This document shows, piece by piece, positions 59,200 through 64,000 of a DNA stretch of 64,000 bases. The stretch is from Xylophilus rhododendri (GTDB lineage Bacteria > Pseudomonadota > Gammaproteobacteria > Burkholderiales > Burkholderiaceae_C), in assembly GCF_009906855.1 (NCBI RefSeq), contig NZ_CP047650.1, positions 2,666,001-2,730,000 of the forward strand, read 5' to 3'. The notes beneath the pieces are model-generated. The model had not been told where the DNA came from. It ran no database searches and saw only the letters and a program-made list of their open reading frames with translations. Made by a program: the position numbers and the translations under genes. Numbering within the stretch: the first letter of the stretch is position 1; each line of letters starts with the position of its first letter.

Positions 59200-60900
59200 A
59201 TGCTGTCTCGTGTTCCGCCGCCGTCCTCGCCCCCGCGGGCGCCCCTGCCGAAGGTCGGCACCGCCCTTATCGTGGCGCCGCAGCGCCGGCTGGAATACCT
59301 GCCCAACGAGCTGCTGCAGGAGCTGTTCCTCACCGGCATGGAGCAGAACGCGGTCTGGGGCTGCCTGGGCATCGATGCGACCCGCGTGGTCGCCGGCCTC
59401 AACGCCCGGATGGCGGCGGCGCTGGCGCAGGCGGCACCGGCCAGCGAGGCGATGCGCCAGCTGACCACCGCGCGCGACACACCCGCCTTCGCCGCCGCGC
59501 TGGCGCTGCTGCCCCGGGTGGCGCCCCAGTACCGGCAGCGTTGCCGGGAAGCGGCCTGGTGGGCGGTCGTGCACCGGGCGCCGGCACCGGTGCAGCGTTC
59601 GCAGGAGGACTGGCTGCACTGCCTGCTCGATGCCGAAGCCAGCAGCGGCAAGCTGCATCCGCCGCTGTGGCAGCGCGCGGTGCGCCTGCTGGCGCGGCCG
59701 GAGATGGATGCACCGGGCTCGGCGCTGGTCGGCCGGCTGCTGGCTTGCGCCGCAGCGGCGCGCACCATGGCGCCAGCGGACTGGCGCCGCCTGCTGCGAC
59801 TGGTCGCGCGCTCCATGGAAGGCCGCGGCCCCGACGCAAGCTGCTTCGACGCCAAAGGCCTGAATACGCCGCAGCAGGCCGAACTGGACACCGTGCTGGC
59901 CTGCTGCGCCCTGTCCTGGCAGCGCTGCGACCGCACGACGGTGCGGGCCATGATCGCCCGCATCGAGGCCAGCGTGTCGCCGGACAGCCGCTGCGAAGTG
60001 CTGGTGGCGCTGAGCCGCAGCTGGCCGTGGAACCTGTCGCTCGACGCCGTGGCCCTGGAGCCGCTGCGCGATGCACTGCTGCGGGTGCCCGATGGCGACC
60101 TGGAGCGGGCCCTGGAGGAACTGCCGCCGATCGGCGACCCGGCATCACGCCAGCGGATGTTCCTGGACCAGTGCGCCCGGCTGCCCCCGGACAGCGCCCT
60201 GCGGGTGCTGGACCGGCAAAGCTACGACTTCGATCGGGACACGCAGGGCCGCGACCTGCTGCAGGCAGGCAGCATCGCGCTGCTGAACGCGGCGCTGGCG
60301 CAGCCGGCCATACGCTGCCAGGCGCTGCAGGCCTTTGCCCGCCTGAGCGCGCGGCTCAAGCCCGGAGCCGACACCTCCGGACTGAGCACCCTGGCCTTGC
60401 GGGCCTGCGGCAATCTGCCGGCAGCCGAGCGCATCGCCGTGCTGGCCCGGCTGAAACCCGATGCGCCGAACGCGCAGCCATGGGCCGCCGCCTGGCAGGC
60501 CGCGTTGGCCGAACTGGCCGACGACGAAACACCGGGCAAGCCCTGGCGCGACGTTCGGGCGCTGACATCGGGCCTGTGGTCGCGTTGCGGACGGGCCGCC
60601 GTGCTGCCGCGGCTGGAGGCCGCGCTGCAAGGGCTGACCGTGCAGGACCGGTCGCGTGCCCTGGCCGAACTGGCCGCGCTCTGGAACCGCTGCCCGGGCG
60701 GATGCACCGAAGCGGAATTCGACGGCCTGCTGCGCTGGTGCGAGGCCCTGCCCTTCTACCTGCGCCAGCCGCCGTTGCAGGTGCTGCGGCAGACCGCCGC
60801 AACGCTTCCCCCGTATTGCGCGCACGAACTGGAGGCCCTGTTCACCGCCAGCGACGAGGCCCACGCGGCCTGGGCGGCCGGACTGCCGCCGCTTTCCTGA
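59200..60900 (+). CDS. Unrecognised helical-repeat protein, F-box-like N terminus, copy 1
   Basis: A 566-residue protein that I do not recognise. The first 30 residues are Pro/Ser-rich and free of acidic residues (LSRVPPPSSPPRAPLPKVG). They are followed by RLEYLPNELLQELFL, which resembles the LPxELLxEIF core of an F-box. The rest is an alpha-helical, ARM/HEAT-like array with many RCREAA and LRALA-type segments. Blocks such as AAALALLPRVAPQYRQRCREA and ARLPPDSALRVLDR match the downstream copy. No signal peptide or membrane helix is seen. It may be an effector acting in a host cell, but that is inference. Confidence 0.72.
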   Translation: MLSRVPPPSSPPRAPLPKVGTALIVAPQRRLEYLPNELLQELFLTGMEQNAVWGCLGIDATRVVAGLNARMAAALAQAAPASEAMRQLTTARDTPAFAAALALLPRVAPQYRQRCREAAWWAVVHRAPAPVQRSQEDWLHCLLDAEASSGKLHPPLWQRAVRLLARPEMDAPGSALVGRLLACAAAARTMAPADWRRLLRLVARSMEGRGPDASCFDAKGLNTPQQAELDTVLACCALSWQRCDRTTVRAMIARIEASVSPDSRCEVLVALSRSWPWNLSLDAVALEPLRDALLRVPDGDLERALEELPPIGDPASRQRMFLDQCARLPPDSALRVLDRQSYDFDRDTQGRDLLQAGSIALLNAALAQPAIRCQALQAFARLSARLKPGADTSGLSTLALRACGNLPAAERIAVLARLKPDAPNAQPWAAAWQAALAELADDETPGKPWRDVRALTSGLWSRCGRAAVLPRLEAALQGLTVQDRSRALAELAALWNRCPGGCTEAEFDGLLRWCEALPFYLRQPPLQVLRQTAATLPPYCAHELEALFTASDEAHAAWAAGLPPLS

Positions 60901-60913
60901 AAGGATGCATTCC

Positions 60914-62611
60914 ATGGCTTTCCCCACCCTACCCGCGCCTGGCCAGCCCCTGCTGCCGCCGCCGCCACCCCGCCTGCAACAGACACCGTCGGAACTCGTG
61001 CTCCCGATGTTCGAGTTCGCCAGCTGGCGCGAATGCTGCCGCCACAGTTCGGTGATCGATCCGGTGACGGTCGTCTTCGGCCTCCATCCCCGGCTGGATG
61101 CCGCGCTGCGCGAGCTCACGCCGGCCAGCCGCACCATGCAGGCGCTGGATGCCGCGCGCGACATCGCCGACTTCTCCGCCGCGCTCGACCGCATCGACCA
61201 GGTGGCGCTGCAGTACCGGGACCGCTGCCGGGAGGCCGCCTGGTCGGCCTTTGTGCAGCAGTCGGTCGGTGCGCATCAGGCGCGGCGTGAGGCCTGGCTG
61301 GCCTGTCTGCTGGAGCGTCGGCTGCCGCTGGCACGCGGGCGTGCGCCGCTGTGGGACCGTGCGGCGCGTTTCCTCCTGCAACACCGCCAGACCGACCCGC
61401 CGCCACGTCGCGCGCCCTCGCCCTGGTGCGTGCGGCTGGTGCTGGAAACCGCGGCCGCGGAACCGGCCTTGACGCCCGCGGCCTGGCGCCGCCTGCTCCA
61501 GCTGGCCGGCGAGGCGGGAAGGTACCGAGGGCTGGACCCGGCGTTTTTCGAAGTGCCCGGCCTCGATGCACAGCAGCGCCTGGACCTGGCCGCCATGCAC
61601 GCCTGCGTGGCCATCGAGGGCCAGGACATCGGCCTGCCGGCGCTGCAGGCCTTGATCGCCCGCATCGAGGACACCGTCAGCCCGGCATGCCGCTGGCCGG
61701 TACTGTCGATGCTGCGCGACTGCCTGCGCCTGGACGAGGGCGGCGCCCCCGTCCGCCAACCGCTGGTCGAAGCTTTGCTGCGGGTACGTCCCGCCGATCT
61801 GGAAGCGGCCATCAAGGCCATGCCCGCCGTAGGCACCGATGCGCAGTGGCGGGAGTTCCTGCTGAAGGAAAGCGCCCGGCTGCCACCCGCCTCCGCCTTG
61901 CGGGCGCTGGCCCGCCATGCCAGCCATTTCAACCGGCCGCCGGCCGCACGCGAACTGCTGCTGACGCGCTGCCGGCAGCTGCTGGCCGACGCGCAGGCGC
62001 AGCCGGCGGGCTGTCGCGATGCGGTGGACGCGATCAGCATGATGACCCAGTGGGTGTACGAACCGCTGGAGAGCGAGCTGCAGGCCCTGGCGCTGCAGGC
62101 CTGCACGGCGCTGCCGCGGCTCTGGACCCTGCTGCCGGCGCTGGGCCGGCTGCGGCCCGGGACGCTGCCGCCCGGCGCCTGGGAGCGGGCCTGGGAGCAG
62201 GCATTGAACAGCGCACCGGGCGGCACCACGCCCCTGGCGGCACGGCAGCGGATCCGCGCCCTGCTGCCCGGCCTGCCCTGCCGCGCGGGCCGCGACAGCC
62301 TGCGGCCCCTGCTCGACGCCACGCTGCGCTGCCTGGCGCCGGACGACCTGGCGCTGGCCCTGGTCGAGATGGCCGGCATCCTCGGCCATCCGGGCCGGGT
62401 CTGCATGCCGGCGGACGCCCGACTCGTGCTGGCGCTGTGCGGCGAGCTGCCCTTCTACCTGCGCGAGCGGCCGCTGGCCGCATGGCGAGCGCTGGGCAGC
62501 GCCCTGCCGGCCGGCGCCGCGGAGCGGCTGGACACGCTGCTTGCCACCACGACCGGGGAGCGCGAGGCCTGGACCGCCGCACTTCCACGGGCCGAGCCGC
62601 CGGCGTCCTGA
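60914..62611 (+). CDS. Unrecognised helical-repeat protein, copy 2
   Basis: A 565-residue paralogue of the upstream gene, separated by 13 bp, so the two are one transcription unit. Matching blocks include LDRIDQVALQYRDRCREAAW, LLRVRPADLEAAIKAMP, ARLPPASALRALARH and CGELPFYLRERPLAAWRALG. Its N terminus is also Pro-rich (FPTLPAPGQPLLPPPPPRLQ). The F-box-like motif is weaker here (SELVLPMF). The ATG at 60914 has AAGGA 8 bp upstream; 60905 is a possible earlier start. Its end overlaps the convergent MFS gene by 157 bp. Confidence 0.72.
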   Translation: MAFPTLPAPGQPLLPPPPPRLQQTPSELVLPMFEFASWRECCRHSSVIDPVTVVFGLHPRLDAALRELTPASRTMQALDAARDIADFSAALDRIDQVALQYRDRCREAAWSAFVQQSVGAHQARREAWLACLLERRLPLARGRAPLWDRAARFLLQHRQTDPPPRRAPSPWCVRLVLETAAAEPALTPAAWRRLLQLAGEAGRYRGLDPAFFEVPGLDAQQRLDLAAMHACVAIEGQDIGLPALQALIARIEDTVSPACRWPVLSMLRDCLRLDEGGAPVRQPLVEALLRVRPADLEAAIKAMPAVGTDAQWREFLLKESARLPPASALRALARHASHFNRPPAARELLLTRCRQLLADAQAQPAGCRDAVDAISMMTQWVYEPLESELQALALQACTALPRLWTLLPALGRLRPGTLPPGAWERAWEQALNSAPGGTTPLAARQRIRALLPGLPCRAGRDSLRPLLDATLRCLAPDDLALALVEMAGILGHPGRVCMPADARLVLALCGELPFYLRERPLAAWRALGSALPAGAAERLDTLLATTTGEREAWTAALPRAEPPAS

Positions 62612-63825
62612 AGCGCCGCCGGCGCCGCCGAATCCTGCGCCCGCAGGGCCAACGCCACACCCAGCACCCCGAGCGCCATCAAACCGCCGAAAGCCGCCAC
62701 CGCCGGCCAGTGGCCGAAGCGCCAGAGCGCCCCGGCGGCCGAGCCGAGCACACTCGATCCGGCGTAGTAGCACAGCAGGTAGATCGCCGAGGCATGGCCC
62801 TTGTGGCCCTGCGCCAGCCGGCCCACCGCGCCGCTGGCCACCGAATGGACCATGAAGAAGCCCACCGTCACCAGGCTGATGCCGGCGATCACCAGCGGCA
62901 GCCCGTCGGCCAGCGTCAGCGCCAGCCCGAAGAAGGACACCAGCGCGCCGCAGCCGATCACCCGCGCGCGGCCCAGCCGGTCCACCAGCGCACCGGCGGC
63001 CGAGGAGGTGAAGATGCCGAAGACATAGGCCAGGAAGATCAGCCCCAGCGCCGTCTGCCCCAGCCGGTAGGGCGCGGCCACCAGGCGGTAGCCGATGTAG
63101 TTGTAGACGGCGATGAAAGTGCCCATGCAGAGCACGCCCACCAGGAAGAAGGGCCGCAGCCGCGCATCCTGCAGGTGCTTCTTCCAGGCCGCCAGGTGGT
63201 AGGGCAGGTTCAGCCCCGGCTGGCGCTGGAAATGGCGCGAGGGCGGCAGCAGCCAGATGAAGGCCAGGGCCGACAGCGCCGCCACCACCGACAGCGTGCC
63301 CATGGCCGCGCGCCAGGACAGGAACTCGGTCAGCGCCCCCATGGCGACCCGGCCCATCATGCCGCCGAAGGCGGTGCCGCCCACGTACAGGCCCATCACC
63401 TTGCCCAGGCGCCGCTGCGGCACTTCCTCGGCCAGGTAGGCCATGGCCACCGCCGGCACCCCGCCCAGCACCAGCCCCTCCAGCGCGCGGGCGACCAGCA
63501 GGGTCTGCCAGTTCGGCGCGAAGGAGGCCAGCAGGTTGAGCAGAGCCGCCGAGCCCATCGAGACGAACATCAGCCCGCGCCGCCCCACCGCTTCCGACAC
63601 CATGCCGGCGCAGACGATGGACAGCGCCAGCAGCGCCGTGGTGAGCGACAGCGCCAGCGAGCTGCTGGCCGGGGTGAGGCCGAACTCCACCGAGAACTCC
63701 GGCAGCAGCGGCTGCACGCAGTAGATCAGGGAGAAGGTGGAGAAGCCGGCCAGGAACAGGGCCAGGCTGATGCGGGGGATGTCGTGGCGCTCGCCATCCG
63801 CGGTCGCAATATCAGGGTTAACCAT
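62455..63825 (-). CDS. MFS transporter (YnfM-like)
   Basis: A 456-residue protein with twelve hydrophobic segments: FLAGFSTFSLIYCVQPLLPEF, MVSEAVGRRGLMFVSMGSAAL (motif A), VARALEGLVLGGVPAVAMAYL and GALVDRLGRARVIG. It resembles YnfM/inner-membrane arabinose-type exporters of unknown substrate. The last 55 residues are a non-hydrophobic Ala/Ser/Arg-rich tail encoded opposite the end of the helical-repeat gene, so the true end may be degraded or extended by chance. The start ATG is at 63825. Confidence 0.88.
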   Translation of the reverse strand: MVNPDIATADGERHDIPRISLALFLAGFSTFSLIYCVQPLLPEFSVEFGLTPASSSLALSLTTALLALSIVCAGMVSEAVGRRGLMFVSMGSAALLNLLASFAPNWQTLLVARALEGLVLGGVPAVAMAYLAEEVPQRRLGKVMGLYVGGTAFGGMMGRVAMGALTEFLSWRAAMGTLSVVAALSALAFIWLLPPSRHFQRQPGLNLPYHLAAWKKHLQDARLRPFFLVGVLCMGTFIAVYNYIGYRLVAAPYRLGQTALGLIFLAYVFGIFTSSAAGALVDRLGRARVIGCGALVSFFGLALTLADGLPLVIAGISLVTVGFFMVHSVASGAVGRLAQGHKGHASAIYLLCYYAGSSVLGSAAGALWRFGHWPAVAAFGGLMALGVLGVALALRAQDSAAPAALQDAGGSARGSAAVQASRSPVVVASSVSSRSAAPAGRALPSARHAASGRSRR

Positions 63826-63896
63826 GATGCGAGCGTAACGGCTAAGTCCGCTCAGCGCCGGGTCGGCCGGCGCTTCCCCGACGCAGATGCCCGGAT

Positions 63897-64000
63897 TTAG
63901 CCGGCCACCAGCTCCCGGAACGGCGCGCCATTGAGCGGCCGCGCCGCCATGGTCTTCACCGCCGTGTTGATCGCGCCGATATGGTCCGGCGTGGTGCCGC
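63897..64000 (-). CDS. Unidentified protein, 3' end only
   Basis: An open frame enters from beyond the window and ends with TAA at 63897. About 34 residues are visible (TTPDHIGAINTAVKTMAARP, then LNGAPFRELVAG). I could not assign the family. It lies upstream of the MFS gene on the same strand with a gap of 71 bp. Confidence 0.5.
   Translation of the reverse strand, partial: GTTPDHIGAINTAVKTMAARPLNGAPFRELVAG

Overview
The window is about 64 kb of very GC-rich bacterial DNA with densely packed, often 4-bp-overlapping genes. The gene content points to a betaproteobacterium of the order Burkholderiales, most likely the Comamonadaceae. Supporting signs are several Bug-type (TctC-like) periplasmic binding proteins, DUF1120 fimbrial subunits, a DUF3034/truncated-globin/cupredoxin operon, and typical versions of pgk, pyk, fmt, def, dprA, ssb and uvrA. 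I saw no rRNA, tRNA, CRISPR array, insertion sequence or phage gene.

Layout: 1-4.1 kb holds the end of a Bug protein gene, a divergent LysR/SDR pair, and an aspartate-racemase-like gene with a glutamate/aspartate-type binding protein. 4.1-7.1 kb holds envelope genes (OmpA-like lipoprotein, mltA, small lipoprotein) and a stand-alone LytTR regulator. 7.1-11.8 kb is a chaperone-usher fimbrial operon with two related subunits. 11.9-16.8 kb is pyk, ggt and pgk. 17-26.7 kb is housekeeping (azlCD, fmt, def, a LysM protein, dprA, a ClC channel, ssb, dbpA). 26.9-31.4 kb is an operon of DUF3034 protein, exported truncated haemoglobin, cupredoxin-like protein and a GGDEF/EAL protein. 31.4-33.2 kb holds two unrecognised genes preceded by PIP-box-like promoters. 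33.2-35.3 kb is mnmA and a LysR gene. 35.4-40.7 kb is a tight four-gene operon around methylaspartate ammonia-lyase with its own LysR gene. 41-44.4 kb holds an M20 peptidase, a small protein and a chemoreceptor. 44.6-53 kb is an eight-gene carboxylate operon (tcuA, tcuB, three Bug proteins, class II aldolase, PDC-hydrolase-like amidohydrolase, D-2-hydroxyacid dehydrogenase). 53-64 kb holds an MFS transporter, a REC-REC-GGDEF protein, uvrA, two large unrecognised tandem paralogues, a second MFS transporter and a gene end.

How genes work together: the methylaspartate operon can be read as uptake of an acidic amino acid, deamination to mesaconate, CoA activation and carbon-carbon cleavage; a hydratase is missing from the cluster. 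The tcu operon looks like a catabolic module for a tricarboxylate or related lactone/hydroxy acid. The two genes at 31.4-33.1 kb have serine-rich N termini. One has an exact TTCGC-N15-TTCGG box 31 bp from a -10-like CAGCAT, the arrangement used by HrpX/HrpB-type activators, so they are candidate type III effectors, although no secretion apparatus lies in the window.

Caution on sequence quality: four genes (ggt, the LysM gene, the DUF3034 gene and mnmA) each need exactly one extra C or G in a homopolymer run to restore a family-like protein. Four losses of the same kind suggest base-calling errors more than true pseudogenes.
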